Of a stretch of DNA of 64,000 nucleotides, positions 33,677-43,182 are shown one piece after another. Source of the DNA: RHLJ01 sp963974345 (GTDB taxonomy: Bacteria; Bacteroidota; Rhodothermia; Balneolales; Balneolaceae). The stretch's first letter is position 1; the number at the start of each line of letters is the position of its first letter. Location of the stretch: contig CAXBBW010000014.1 of assembly GCA_963974345.1 (NCBI GenBank), positions 72,819 through 136,818 on the forward strand. Direction: 5' to 3'. The notes below the pieces were generated by a model. The model saw only the letters and a list, made by a program, of their open reading frames with translations. It was not told the origin of the DNA and made no database searches. The position numbers were made by a program, and so were the translations under genes.

Positions 33677-34091
33677 TTAAGCGCTGAGCTCATTAACCAG
33701 TTTGCGAGCATAATCTTTAATCTGGTCACGAACATCTCGGAATTGGCTCAAAATTTCTTCCTCACTTCCATCTGTTTTCGCAGGATCTGGAAAATTGTGG
33801 CGTCTCTTTTCTGAAGTAGTTGGGAAAAAAGGGCCTCGTTCTTTTGCACTATCACAAACAGTAATAACAAGATCAAAGATCAAACCCATATACTCATCAA
33901 TATGATTGAGGTATGACTAGAAATATCTATGTCGTTCTCAGCCATCAATTGGATTGCTTACGGATTTGCACCGTGTGTTTCTACCCCAGCACTTTATACG
34001 TTTAGCACTTTATCACTAAAAACCGTATCCATCCTTCCATTAGTTGGCTCCAACTACTATTTCCAGTGCATAAAACAAGTATATTTTTTCA
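33677..34091 (-). pseudogene. arsC: Decayed thioredoxin-type arsenate reductase (arsC)
   Basis: Reading leftward from about 34091, three frames join into an ArsC-like protein: NILVLCTGNS..SQLMEGW, then MDTVFSDKVLNV, SAGVETHGANP and AIQLMAENDIDISSHTS, then HIDEYMGLIFDLVITVCDS to the C-terminus. Damage is multiple. The catalytic CX5R loop reads CTGNSSW (R lost to W). There is a frameshift after EGW and another before HIDEY. TAA codons at 33994-33996 and 33958-33960 stand where Tyr and Lys belong. Only the last 70 codons (33677-33889) remain open. The gene cannot give a working enzyme. It would have reduced arsenate via thioredoxin. No arsB/acr3/arsR gene is nearby. Confidence 0.85.
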
Positions 34092-34155
34092 AAGCAATCC
34101 AATCTTTTTCATTTTTCGTAGTAACGAATAATAAGACTAACACTATTACGAAACT

Positions 34156-34551
34156 ATGAAATCTTTATCATCTGCACTCATTTTCAGCGACAATTTTATT
34201 ACTTCAACAACACTTTCAAATCAACTTAGAAAGCTAGGTATAAATAAAATTTATGAATGTAAATCTTCAAAGAATGCATTGTCTATTCTTATAAACTCTA
34301 AGCTCGATTTCGTATTTGTTGATTCCGATTCGAAAGAATATGATTCCTCAAAAGTAATTCAACAGTTAGATACTTTTACAGATGCAGAGATTATTATTTT
34401 GGGTCTAGAAGAGAATAAGTCTAAAACTTTAGATTATTTTTTTTCATCAAATTGTGAGTTGAACTTCCTTTCTAAACCTATAAGCTATGATGATGTAGAA
34501 CAAATAATTGTTAAAGAAAATACATATCACTTCTTTGGAGAAATAGCCTAA
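34156..34551 (+). CDS. Stand-alone receiver-like protein
   Basis: A 131-residue protein resembling a response-regulator receiver domain with no output domain. The pattern fits: ALIFSDNFITS (acidic pocket region), strand 3 LDFVFVDSDS with a candidate phospho-acceptor Asp, strand 4 AEIIILGLEEN and a KP pair in FLSKPIS. Some positions are degenerate, such as a single clear acidic residue near the N-terminus. It could be a CheY-like adaptor or a non-phosphorylated pseudo-receiver. It starts 65 bp from the arsC remnant. No kinase gene is adjacent. Confidence 0.6.
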   Translation: MKSLSSALIFSDNFITSTTLSNQLRKLGINKIYECKSSKNALSILINSKLDFVFVDSDSKEYDSSKVIQQLDTFTDAEIIILGLEENKSKTLDYFFSSNCELNFLSKPISYDDVEQIIVKENTYHFFGEIA

Positions 34552-34648
34552 AGCCACTCAAGAACAAATCAGATCATATTTATGCTAGAGCTATTTTAGT
34601 TTAGGATAGCCTAGTTATCATATTAGTTATTAAAGAAATACTTAAAAA

Positions 34649-34758
34649 ATGGATATTTTAATTATTGGCTCAGCACATACAAAACAAGAATTATAGAGCT
34701 TATACAATCAGAATATCCAAATCTAGCTGAAATTTATTCGTTGCTAAAAAAAGAGTAG
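34649..34758 (+). pseudogene. Possible frameshifted gene remnant
   Basis: An ATG at 34649 opens MDILIIGSAHTKQEL and stops at 34694. In another frame, IIELIQSEYPNLAEIYSLLKKE continues smoothly to a stop at 34756-34758. Joined, they read like one short protein with a helical tail broken by a small indel. I do not recognise the family, and such a short region could be chance. Confidence 0.25.
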
Positions 34759-34762
34759 TAAT

Positions 34763-36193
34763 TTAGTCATCATTATTTTTTTGAACTGACCACCTCAAGA
34801 TTTGATCTGCTTCCTTTTGGTCTATGTCTGTTAATGAAAAAACCTTTCCTCCCGCACCAGAGGCAACAGTCACGTTTATTGTTGCTAATTTTTTATAGCT
34901 TTGGAATGGATTAATAGATAGGTCAGAAGCTTGTACCCTGTTTTTTTTCAAAAAAGCTGTTCTTTTAGCCAAAACCCTGTACTGTAATTTCAAAGTGTGT
35001 TCATTAAACGAAAGAACAGCATCATTAAATCTTAACCACCCTAAAAAAGTGGCTGGAATTAAAAATCCACATAGTACCCAACCCAACTCCCAGAACCACC
35101 AAATTAATGGAATCGTAATTAAGAGCAGATAGTTAGGGCGACGAAGATATCGAAGAAAAGCTCTTTTAGGAGGAGTGATTTGAGTCTCGGGTTCTTCATA
35201 ATCCTCAATGAATTCACTAAAGAATTTTTTCAAACTCTCCTTTTTTATAAACGGAGATAATACAATAGAGCGCTCATTATTTTTCTGCTGAAACCCTGCA
35301 CTCTCCACATATAACATTCCATAACCAAACGGTTCTCTTAAAATACCTTCTACAAACCTGAGTGCTTGAATTCGATCGAACGGAACAGTTGTATGTTTAC
35401 GCTCTAAAAGTCCACTTGTGATATGGAGTTCTTTATCCCTTTTCTCTACTTTAAATTCTGCATACTGAAGAATCACTCCAAAAAATGAAAAGATGTAGGA
35501 TACGACAAAAATGAAAATGAGAACTCCTACAAAAAGCGATGTATTTTCTAATCCGGGAATATGGTCGAATACATAATTGAGATTCTCTTCAGTTATAAAT
35601 TGATCTAATTGTCCTGCTGCTGCACCTAAAATAGAAGCAATCAATCCGAAGTTTCCAGAGGTCAAAGCAGCTAAAAACAAATTCTTTCCCGAAAGTCTCC
35701 ACGTTAGTGTTTCTCTACTTTGCTCAATATCTTCTTTTGGTTTTTCCTCTGCTTCTAATGTAGTTTCTCCTCGCAATATATTTCTAAGCTCAAGAGCTTC
35801 ACTTCTTGAAATAGCACTAATTGTTGCACCTTCTGTTCCACTTCCAGCCGACTTCACTTCAAGTTTAACCAATCCGAAAATGCGTTGTAATAAACCTTCT
35901 GTAATATCGATTACTTGTATTCTATCTTTAGTCAGATAGAGCTCCTTTCTTACAAATATTCCTTTTTTAATTTGAAGTTCGTCACCATCAACTCGGTAAG
36001 AAAAACGAAGCCAGCCAAATAGTCCAAGAACTAAGGTTGAAACTACACCGAATACAAAAAAATACCAGAAATATTCATCGGTATTCCGTGAACCTACTAC
36101 CAGAAAAATAGCAATTGGTACAATGTTTTGTCTTATTACACCTAAGAATTGAGTAACTGCCGCAATCGGGTGTTGGCGTCTAAATTCAGACAT
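34763..36193 (-). CDS. Membrane protein with bacterial PH domains, YdbT-like
   Basis: A 476-residue inner-membrane protein with several paired hydrophobic helices and three bPH2-type (DUF304/YdbS-like) domains: FSYRVDGDELQIKKGIFVRKELYLTKDRIQVIDITEGL (about 60-100), FKVEKRDKELHITSGLLERKHTTVPFDRIQALRFVEG (about 245-285) and LSFNEHTLKLQYRVLAKRTAFLKKNRVQ (about 395-425). The first 8 bases overlap the end of the YdbS-like gene. YdbS-YdbT pairs in Bacillus protect against some antimicrobials; whether that applies here is inference. Confidence 0.85.
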   Translation of the reverse strand: MSEFRRQHPIAAVTQFLGVIRQNIVPIAIFLVVGSRNTDEYFWYFFVFGVVSTLVLGLFGWLRFSYRVDGDELQIKKGIFVRKELYLTKDRIQVIDITEGLLQRIFGLVKLEVKSAGSGTEGATISAISRSEALELRNILRGETTLEAEEKPKEDIEQSRETLTWRLSGKNLFLAALTSGNFGLIASILGAAAGQLDQFITEENLNYVFDHIPGLENTSLFVGVLIFIFVVSYIFSFFGVILQYAEFKVEKRDKELHITSGLLERKHTTVPFDRIQALRFVEGILREPFGYGMLYVESAGFQQKNNERSIVLSPFIKKESLKKFFSEFIEDYEEPETQITPPKRAFLRYLRRPNYLLLITIPLIWWFWELGWVLCGFLIPATFLGWLRFNDAVLSFNEHTLKLQYRVLAKRTAFLKKNRVQASDLSINPFQSYKKLATINVTVASGAGGKVFSLTDIDQKEADQILRWSVQKNNDD

Positions 36194-36665
36194 CTTCCTT
36201 AACTTTTCGAACTAATTCTGATATCAGGCCTCTCAAATGTGTAGCTGTCTCATCATCAAGTGCAGGAATTTCGTGGGTAGTTGCGGCAGTCGAAATACTA
36301 ATTGAAGAAAGTCTAAATTTCCTATAAACTGGTCCCTGTTTTGTATCTACATGTTGTATTCGATTTATAGGGACCATCGTTCTTTTTCGAATTATAATTC
36401 CACGATACATATCAACTCCTTTCTCAGTCACATCATATTGCCATCTGTTCCATCTAATTTTTGGGAAAAGAAAAATAATAATTAGGTGAAGACAAAAGCT
36501 TACTGGAACTGCAATTGCTGGGAATAAAACGGGTAAATCACCCATCATATAAACAAAAAATAGAAATCCTGGTATTATATATAGAAATAATCCATAGAAT
36601 ACTGAAGTAATCTGCCAAGCTTTAATAGCTTTTTCATCAATTCTAGTTTCGGGAAGTTGTGTCAT
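36186..36665 (-). CDS. YdbS-like PH-domain membrane protein
   Basis: A 159-residue protein with two hydrophobic segments (about 20-45 and 50-70) followed by one bPH2 domain: YDVTEKGVDMYRGIIIRKRTMVPINRIQHVDTKQGP and LSSISISTAATTHEIPALDDETA. It is the partner of the downstream YdbT-like gene, overlapping by 8 bp, and its start codon abuts the stop of the MFS gene upstream (no intervening base), so the three genes are probably one transcript. Confidence 0.87.
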   Translation of the reverse strand: MTQLPETRIDEKAIKAWQITSVFYGLFLYIIPGFLFFVYMMGDLPVLFPAIAVPVSFCLHLIIIFLFPKIRWNRWQYDVTEKGVDMYRGIIIRKRTMVPINRIQHVDTKQGPVYRKFRLSSISISTAATTHEIPALDDETATHLRGLISELVRKVKEDV

Positions 36666-37961
36666 TTAATTTTTCTGAATATCTGGTTTTGGCTTTCTAT
36701 AATAACTTTCGTCTACTTTAAACATAATGATAAGTCCAATAACCAGCATAATAAGAATTACTCCCATTCCCCACCTTTGATTTCCCATTATTAATGTAAT
36801 CCAGCCGACCAGAATAGGACCTGCAAAAGAAGTCACCTTACCCGATAATGCAAGTAAGCCAAACATTTGATTTCGTTTATCTATGGGAGCAAGTCTTCCC
36901 ATCATAGTTCTACTTGCCGCTTGAACCGGACCTACAAAAATACCAAGCAACAATCCCCATACCCAAAACCATGCAGTAGTTTGTACAAAAATTACAGCTA
37001 CTACAGGTACAATTACGCCCATTAATGAAAGAACTATAGTTCTTTTACTACCCGATTTATCGTCTAACCATGCAAAACCATAAGCACCAATACCAGCCGT
37101 AATATTTAATCCAATTCCGAAATAGAAAATATCCGCTGTTTTAAAACCGAAAGTTCCTGCGGCATAAATTCCACCCATGGCAAAAATGGTGGCTAACCCG
37201 TCATTATAAAAAAGGCGTGCAATTAAAAATCTTGAAATATCTGGACGCGTTTTTAGTATAGAAAGGCCATCTTTAAGCGTTGTTATTCCATCGCTAATCG
37301 CCTGTTTGTAAGGCTTCTTTTTAGAAGGAGTATCTTCCGTATTTAAAAAGAAAGGAATGCTAAACAGTGCATACCATAAACCCGTTAGTAAAAAGGTGAT
37401 TCTTGTATTTTGTGCAGATGCTTCATCTAGTCCAAATAGCTCTGCTCCATTTAAATAAAAAACAAAATAACCTACAACTAGGCACATCAAACCCCCTAGA
37501 TATCCAAGCCCCCAACCCCAACCTGACCACCGCCCAATTTTATCTGGAGGAGCCAAATCAGGAAGCATTGCATTGTAAAAAATGAGTGCGAGTTCTGAAC
37601 CTATAGTTGCAAAAAAAGCGGCTATAAGAGCAAACCAAATAAAGTCTGCGTTCGGTTCTGCAAACCAAAGAATACCAGATCCAAGTACACCCATTACAGT
37701 AAAAAAGAAAACCCATGGTTTTCTGCGCCCACCTTCATCAGCTATAGAACCTAAGATTGGCGCTAATAAAGCAATCACAATTCCTGCAAGACCGACCATA
37801 TTTCCCCACAAAGCAGTACCAACCGTTTCATTTTCAGCAATTGAAGAAGAAAAGTAGGCTGCAAAAATAAAGGTGAGAATCATTACGAAATAAGCACTAT
37901 TTGCCCAGTCATATAGAGCCCACGAAAAAAGCCCTTTTGAAGGCTCGTCAGATTTTGTCAT
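36666..37961 (-). CDS. MFS transporter, UMF1/Atg22-like family
   Basis: Inner-membrane transporter of 431 residues with about 12 helices. The N-terminal signature SWALYDWANSAYFVMILTFIFAAYF and the cytoplasmic loop SIADEGGRRKPWVFF are typical of the UMF1 branch of the major facilitator superfamily, related to vacuolar Atg22. The C-half has GPVQAASRTMMGRLAP. Substrates of bacterial members are not known; amino acids are possible by analogy with Atg22. It is the first gene of a three-gene leftward transcript with the two PH-domain proteins. Confidence 0.87.
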   Translation of the reverse strand: MTKSDEPSKGLFSWALYDWANSAYFVMILTFIFAAYFSSSIAENETVGTALWGNMVGLAGIVIALLAPILGSIADEGGRRKPWVFFFTVMGVLGSGILWFAEPNADFIWFALIAAFFATIGSELALIFYNAMLPDLAPPDKIGRWSGWGWGLGYLGGLMCLVVGYFVFYLNGAELFGLDEASAQNTRITFLLTGLWYALFSIPFFLNTEDTPSKKKPYKQAISDGITTLKDGLSILKTRPDISRFLIARLFYNDGLATIFAMGGIYAAGTFGFKTADIFYFGIGLNITAGIGAYGFAWLDDKSGSKRTIVLSLMGVIVPVVAVIFVQTTAWFWVWGLLLGIFVGPVQAASRTMMGRLAPIDKRNQMFGLLALSGKVTSFAGPILVGWITLIMGNQRWGMGVILIMLVIGLIIMFKVDESYYRKPKPDIQKN

Positions 37962-38059
37962 TTGGTTAGATAAATGAGAAAGTCTTTGAATATCGTGTGT
38001 GGGAAGCAGAGTTGAAAGTAGTTTTTAGCATGAGTTTTTTTATAACACTCTAGCGAAAC

Positions 38060-38755
38060 TCATCCTATAAACTTGTAGCCAAAACCATGTACAGTAATAA
38101 TATGCTTTGGATATCGGCTGTCATCTTCTAATTTTTGCCGAAGCCATGCAATATGTACATCTACAGTTCGAGTAGAAGGAAGAGCATCGTATCCCCAAAC
38201 TTCATTTAAAAGTTGATCACGAGTTAAAATTACACCTTCATTTTCTACCAAAAACTTAAGCAACTGAAATTCTTTAGCTGAAAGCGAGATTTCTACTCCT
38301 GCTTTTTTAATTAGCATTTTCTTGAAATCCATACTTACATCAGAAAACGAATATTCTCCAACTTCTTCTTGAGCTTGCTTTCGGCTTTTCTTACGAAGCT
38401 GAACTTCCACCCTAGCTAAAAGCTCCATCATTTCGAAAGGTTTTTGCATGTAGTCATCTGCCCCTAGTTTAAGTCCAAGTACTTTATCAATTACTTGCCC
38501 TTTTGCGGTAAGCATTAAAATTGGGGTCTCAATCCTTTTTTGACGAAGATCTCTACAAATATCCAATCCGCCTTTTTTGGGGAGCATCAAATCCAAAATA
38601 ATCAAATCATGCTTTGATGATGACGCCTTTTCAAACCCAACTTCACCATCCCCTGCTACCTCAACATTATACCGTTCTTCTTCCAACCTATCTTTGATGG
38701 TCATAACTAATCCAGCTTCATCCTCAACCAACAAAATCTTCGGTTTATCAGCCAT
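38060..38755 (-). CDS. OmpR-family response regulator
   Basis: A 231-residue two-component regulator. The receiver (1-120) has DLIILDLMLPKKGG with the phospho-acceptor Asp, an acidic LVEDE pocket, and LKLGADDYMQKPFEMMELLARV with the conserved Lys. The C-terminal winged helix (about 135-230) has LSAKEFQLLKFLVENEG and RTVDVHIAWLRQKLE. Its first bases overlap the end of the upstream histidine kinase gene by 8 bp, so they form one operon. Its target may include the divergent PDZ/ABC cluster that starts 145 bp upstream of the kinase gene. Confidence 0.95.
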   Translation of the reverse strand: MADKPKILLVEDEAGLVMTIKDRLEEERYNVEVAGDGEVGFEKASSSKHDLIILDLMLPKKGGLDICRDLRQKRIETPILMLTAKGQVIDKVLGLKLGADDYMQKPFEMMELLARVEVQLRKKSRKQAQEEVGEYSFSDVSMDFKKMLIKKAGVEISLSAKEFQLLKFLVENEGVILTRDQLLNEVWGYDALPSTRTVDVHIAWLRQKLEDDSRYPKHIITVHGFGYKFIG

Positions 38756-40676
38756 TTTTGAACCCCAATGGTAATATTAAACTGAATGTCGAGCCTACTC
38801 CGACTTTACTTTTAACGGTAATTTCTCCACCATGAGCTTTCGCTACTTTTTGTACCAAACTTAATCCAATTCCATTTCCTTTAACTTGATCACTTACCGG
38901 TTTTTCTCCTCTAAAAAACGGTTTAAATATTAAGCTTTGTTCCTTATCAGGAATTCCGAAGCCAAAATCTTGTACCTGCACTCTAAGCGCTGGATTACCC
39001 CGATATTCTACTTCATCTACTTTTAATAGTACCTTTCCTTTATCACCGCTAAACTTAATCGCGTTGTGTATTAAGTTTGTTAAGCTGAGGAAAATAGCAT
39101 CTGGATCAGCTTGAATAGTCTTACGTTTTGTGTTGATCGAGTATTCTAGGTTCATCCCTCTTTCGTCTAACAAATGATGGTTTTCTTCTTTTATAGATTG
39201 CAGTAAATCACTCAAAAACACTTCCGTGATGTGGTATACTCTTTTCCCTGTTTGTATTCCCGAAAACTCCATTATTTGATCGACCATGTCACTTAATCGA
39301 CGCCCCTCTTTAAGCATTAATTTCGCATACTCTTGTTTTCGTTTCTCATCATGAACGAATCCTTCGTTTAGATTTTCAGCAGCTGATCGAATTACCGTGA
39401 TTGGTGTTCTAAGTTCATGAGAAACTCCAGCTACAAACAACATTTGTTGCTCGGCAAGTTCTCTGGAACGCTGTGAAAAAACGACAATCAAAACAACACT
39501 AATCCCAAGGATGGATAGAATTCCAAAACTAATTCCCAAATTTCTATTTCTGGTTTTGTTGACAAATGCATCCAAAGAACCTTCTTTAAAACTAAGCCAC
39601 AATTGCCACGTCGTATTCCCCATTGAAGCGCTAACGGAAGTTCTAAATGAAGTATCTCTTTGAACACTCCACTCTTTTGTATCACTTGCCTTTAGATTCG
39701 ACTTATTTTGGGAGAAAAAATGAGATCGAACTTCATGAGTGCCATTAGTAGTTGTATCGAAATTTGATTCTTCAATAAAATCAAACTCTTTAAAACCAAT
39801 CTTAATGCTATCAGATACATTCGGAAAACGAACATTATTACCTGAATATGAGTTTGACTGAAAAATTAAGATGTTGTTCAAATTAAACCGACTAAGAGAA
39901 CTCTTGAAATCAGGTTTTGGAATTGATTCCGCATCACCAGAAGTATAATACACCACACGATCTTGTTCATCTTTCAGTAAACTTAGTGTATACTGATCCT
40001 CATAAGAATCCGAAAAATATACCCTTGCAATACTCGGTATCAGCTTTTGTTTAATCACATTATCGTCCAGCTTCAAAAGCACAATATCATCTAATTGATC
40101 AATACTTAACTGTACTTCTACTTTCTGCCCAAATTCACGATTCGAAACCTGAATCATATCTAAAAACTGAACCGGAATTGGTAAGAAAGTGGGGTTACCA
40201 AGCTCTGTATTTACATTTAAAGAACCTTCCTGATTATTTTTTACCTTACTTTTTGCATCATTTTCTATCCATCTTTGCAAATCGTTAGACGGTGAAATTG
40301 ATCTAAGAGTATTAGGATCGCTACTAAATGCAAAAATCTCAGTATCTCCTTCATTCGATTTCTTAAGTACATATATAGAGTCTATTAAATCGGGATATTT
40401 ACTATTCCCTATCCAGCGACCATAAGAATCACCAAGACCTGTTTCAATATCCTCATTTGGATTTGATACCTGAATCCGAAATGTATGCCCTAAAGTGGTG
40501 AATACTTCGTTAAAGTCTGCAACAAAATTTTCGGCAGAAGCCGACAGACTTTCTTCAAGTCTTTCTTTTTCAGCCTCGCTTACACTTCCTAACCACTTAT
40601 ACTGAAGTACGGCAAGCGATATGAGCGCTATTCCCATGATGCTGAGGAACCCATATGTGTAGAATGAATTTTTCAC
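38748..40676 (-). CDS. Sensor histidine kinase, transmembrane
   Basis: A 642-residue kinase: one membrane segment at about 8-28, a large periplasmic sensing domain (about 30-380) of unassigned fold, a second membrane segment (about 388-408), then HisKA with FVAGVSHELRTPITVIRSAAENL (phospho-accepting His) and HATPase_c with LIHNAIKFSG (N), DFGFGIPD (G1) and GNGIGLSLVQKVAKAHGG (G2). No HAMP domain is obvious between helix 2 and HisKA. It overlaps the response regulator gene by 8 bp and is divergent from the PDZ gene, sharing a 144-bp promoter region. Confidence 0.94.
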   Translation of the reverse strand: MKNSFYTYGFLSIMGIALISLAVLQYKWLGSVSEAEKERLEESLSASAENFVADFNEVFTTLGHTFRIQVSNPNEDIETGLGDSYGRWIGNSKYPDLIDSIYVLKKSNEGDTEIFAFSSDPNTLRSISPSNDLQRWIENDAKSKVKNNQEGSLNVNTELGNPTFLPIPVQFLDMIQVSNREFGQKVEVQLSIDQLDDIVLLKLDDNVIKQKLIPSIARVYFSDSYEDQYTLSLLKDEQDRVVYYTSGDAESIPKPDFKSSLSRFNLNNILIFQSNSYSGNNVRFPNVSDSIKIGFKEFDFIEESNFDTTTNGTHEVRSHFFSQNKSNLKASDTKEWSVQRDTSFRTSVSASMGNTTWQLWLSFKEGSLDAFVNKTRNRNLGISFGILSILGISVVLIVVFSQRSRELAEQQMLFVAGVSHELRTPITVIRSAAENLNEGFVHDEKRKQEYAKLMLKEGRRLSDMVDQIMEFSGIQTGKRVYHITEVFLSDLLQSIKEENHHLLDERGMNLEYSINTKRKTIQADPDAIFLSLTNLIHNAIKFSGDKGKVLLKVDEVEYRGNPALRVQVQDFGFGIPDKEQSLIFKPFFRGEKPVSDQVKGNGIGLSLVQKVAKAHGGEITVKSKVGVGSTFSLILPLGFKNG

Positions 40677-40820
40677 ATTTTAAATTAGCCTCTTTTCGTG
40701 CTATAAAAAAAGTTTTAACTCCGATTTAACATCCTTAACAAAGTTTTTGCATGGGCTTAACAACTGGTATGGTTTGGATTTGAATATTAGTTCCGAATCA
40801 AAAACCCAATTCTCGGAATA

Positions 40821-41552
40821 ATGAAAATCGCAAAAATATCATTCTTACTCTTTCCTCTATTTATATTTTTACCGCAATTAGCTAACGCGCAAAAATTTCA
40901 AACTATGGAATTTGACGCAAGTACCAGTATGATGCTTCAAGAATTCCACGCAATGCTAGTATTAGATGGAGATGAAGTAAAAGTTGAGATGCAAATGGGT
41001 ATGCATGACCCTGCATCTGAAGGTGATAAACTTGAGCAAGGCGATGTCATTTTAATGATGAATGGTAAAAGAGTTACTGGTATAGATGGTCTCCGTTCTC
41101 TCTATGATGAACTTGAAAAGAATACTGAAATAAAAATTGGAGTTAGACGAGGAAATGAACGGTTTATTCTAAATGCACTTAAAGGCAATATGCCCGAAAA
41201 CGGCACAAAAATGATGCTGACTTTTGACACCGAAAGTGATGGAGAACAACCTGTTATTATTCCTAACCTTGGATTCCTTTTGAGTAATTCTGATACAGAT
41301 GTTGTAATCGAAAAAGTAATTCCACCTATGTTACCAGATGAGTTAAAAGCCCTCGGAGTTGAAGGTTATACCATCACCTCATTCAATAAGGAAAAACCAT
41401 CGTCCGCAACTGCTTTATTGAAAAAATTTGAAGCACTTGCTGTAGGGGCTGAGATTACTTTCACGTTCACGAAAGATGGAAATGAAAAATCCATCACCTT
41501 TAAAAAGAAAGAGCCAAAAGGAACCTTCACAATGAAAACCATAGACAATTAA
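40821..41552 (+). CDS. Exported PDZ-domain protein
   Basis: A 243-residue exported protein: signal peptide to about residue 24 (ANAQ), then a PDZ-like domain with SEGDKLEQGDVILMMNGKRVTGIDGLRSLYDELEKN (about 62-100). A second, degenerate PDZ-like segment follows at about 160-240 (PPMLPDELKALGVEGYTITSFNKEKPSSATALLKKFEAL). There is no protease domain. It lies 3 bp upstream of the NEW3-domain protein and leads a five-gene cluster with an ABC exporter. It may bind peptide or protein cargo in the periplasm (inference). Confidence 0.85.
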   Translation: MKIAKISFLLFPLFIFLPQLANAQKFQTMEFDASTSMMLQEFHAMLVLDGDEVKVEMQMGMHDPASEGDKLEQGDVILMMNGKRVTGIDGLRSLYDELEKNTEIKIGVRRGNERFILNALKGNMPENGTKMMLTFDTESDGEQPVIIPNLGFLLSNSDTDVVIEKVIPPMLPDELKALGVEGYTITSFNKEKPSSATALLKKFEALAVGAEITFTFTKDGNEKSITFKKKEPKGTFTMKTIDN

Positions 41553-41555
41553 ACC

Positions 41556-43055
41556 ATGCAAAGGTTACGCCTTTTTTTCTTTTTGCTAATTTTTTTAGGA
41601 TTACTGATCCCTGAATCAACACTAGCTCAAAGTCCTTTTCCAAATGCACGGGATGATAGTTATCCTTTGTTGGGACTAAAGAGAGCTAAGAGTTCATACG
41701 ATAGAACAAAAAGTGAATTAGAACGCCAAAAAGAGCTCTATAAAAAAGAGCTGATATCTATTGAACAGTATGAAACAGCTCTTAATACCTACCAAGATGC
41801 TGAAGTAAATTATCAGCAATCTCTACTTGTTCTTTTATTTGAACAACAATTTGTGAGCATTAAAAGAGCTTTAAAATCACAGGATGAGAATGCTAAAAAA
41901 CAGGTTAAAGTAACGCTTGAAAATACTTCTGGAGCTACTGAAGAATTTGCTCAAATTGTCGATATGGAGGATGATTTGTTCCGATCCCTTCAACCTGATG
42001 TAATCCATAATATCTACGTTTCTTTAAGTAATGATGATGGAGCAATTATTAGTTCTCCGTATGAAATAAAACTTTCTACCCTTAGAAGTGGACATCCTGA
42101 AACCGTCACTTTCGACTTACTACAAGATTTAGATGAAGTAACGATAAATATAATTTATGGGAATGGATCTTCCAGAAATCCCAAGGTTTTCCTTGAAAAA
42201 GATGATTCAGCAAACCGGGTTCTAATCCAATCTGAGCGATTTTCACAGGAAGTGGAATTAGGGGAAACAGCTACCTATGGATTAGGACTTGAACTCTTTA
42301 GCGGAACTAATGATACCTACAAGTTGGAGGTTGTAAATCTTCCTAAATCCGTTACTAGAAATTTCAGTGAGGTTGGGGCTTCTGGGAGAATAAGTCAGAT
42401 TAAATTCACCGAGAGCAAAAATAATATTGATGCCAATTTACAGGTCTCCCTTCCTGATCGCTCAACCGAAGACGTTCCAATGGATTTAGCCGTAGATTTC
42501 TATGTAATTGCTATACCTATTAATCAATTAAACAAAGTAACGCCCCGAATAAATGAAACTTGGACACAAGCTGAAATTGAAGCCCTTAATGTTGGATTTG
42601 TAAAGCTCGAAATGATTCCTAAAGGCGTGGGAAGGCTTGTAGTAAAAGCTCCTCAACTTTATGACGAGCCTGATGCTGATACCCCTGTTGAATTTACATT
42701 TCAAGTCGTAAACGAAGGATCTCGTAGACTCGATAATATTGAGTTTGAAATTGACGCACCTTTTGAATGGGAAAAAAGAATTGAGCCTACCATTATTTCA
42801 TCGCTAGGCATTCGGGAAGAACAAACTGTGAAATTGTATCTCACTCCATCGAAAGATGTTACCGTTGGACGCTACGAAACAAGAATGAGATCTACTGCGC
42901 TTTCTGATAGTCAACCTGTAAACGCTGAAGACAAAACCTTTACTGTCCAAATTGCTGCGCAGGCAAGCATAATTGGAACGTCTTTGATTCTCTTTCTGAT
43001 CATTGGCTTAGTCGGTGGACTTGTATTCTTCGGCATTAAACTTTCGAGGAAATAA
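41556..43055 (+). CDS. Exported NEW3-domain protein with C-terminal membrane anchor
   Basis: A 499-residue envelope protein: signal peptide to about residue 25 (LAQS), a charged coiled coil (about 45-110) beginning KRAKSSYDRTKSELERQKEL, several beta-sandwich regions with NEW3/COG1470-type features (VKAPQLYDEPDADTPVEFTFQVVNEGSRRLDNIEFE near 370-405; KLYLTPSKDVTVGRYE near 430-445), and one C-terminal helix (about 472-494) followed by KLSRK. NEW3-domain proteins are often encoded beside ABC-2 transporters, where they may act as substrate-handling partners. It sits between a PDZ gene and the ABC ATPase gene. Confidence 0.83.
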   Translation: MQRLRLFFFLLIFLGLLIPESTLAQSPFPNARDDSYPLLGLKRAKSSYDRTKSELERQKELYKKELISIEQYETALNTYQDAEVNYQQSLLVLLFEQQFVSIKRALKSQDENAKKQVKVTLENTSGATEEFAQIVDMEDDLFRSLQPDVIHNIYVSLSNDDGAIISSPYEIKLSTLRSGHPETVTFDLLQDLDEVTINIIYGNGSSRNPKVFLEKDDSANRVLIQSERFSQEVELGETATYGLGLELFSGTNDTYKLEVVNLPKSVTRNFSEVGASGRISQIKFTESKNNIDANLQVSLPDRSTEDVPMDLAVDFYVIAIPINQLNKVTPRINETWTQAEIEALNVGFVKLEMIPKGVGRLVVKAPQLYDEPDADTPVEFTFQVVNEGSRRLDNIEFEIDAPFEWEKRIEPTIISSLGIREEQTVKLYLTPSKDVTVGRYETRMRSTALSDSQPVNAEDKTFTVQIAAQASIIGTSLILFLIIGLVGGLVFFGIKLSRK

Positions 43056-43126
43056 ACAATTTAGCCTAATACTCATTCAGAAATAATAGTTCTCTCAAAA
43101 TAATTACTAGCAATCATCAACTTTGG

Positions 43127-43160
43127 ATTATGGATTTTGAATTATTTAAGAATCCATAAT
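43127..43160. repeat. Intergenic hairpin inside the ABC operon
   Basis: attatggatt (43127-43136) and aatccataat (43151-43160) form a perfect 10-bp stem with a 14-nt loop between the NEW3 and ATPase genes. No T-run follows, so it may attenuate or stabilise the transcript, or be a simple repeat. Confidence 0.5.
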
Positions 43161-43182
43161 TCAGAATCTAAAATTCGAAACA

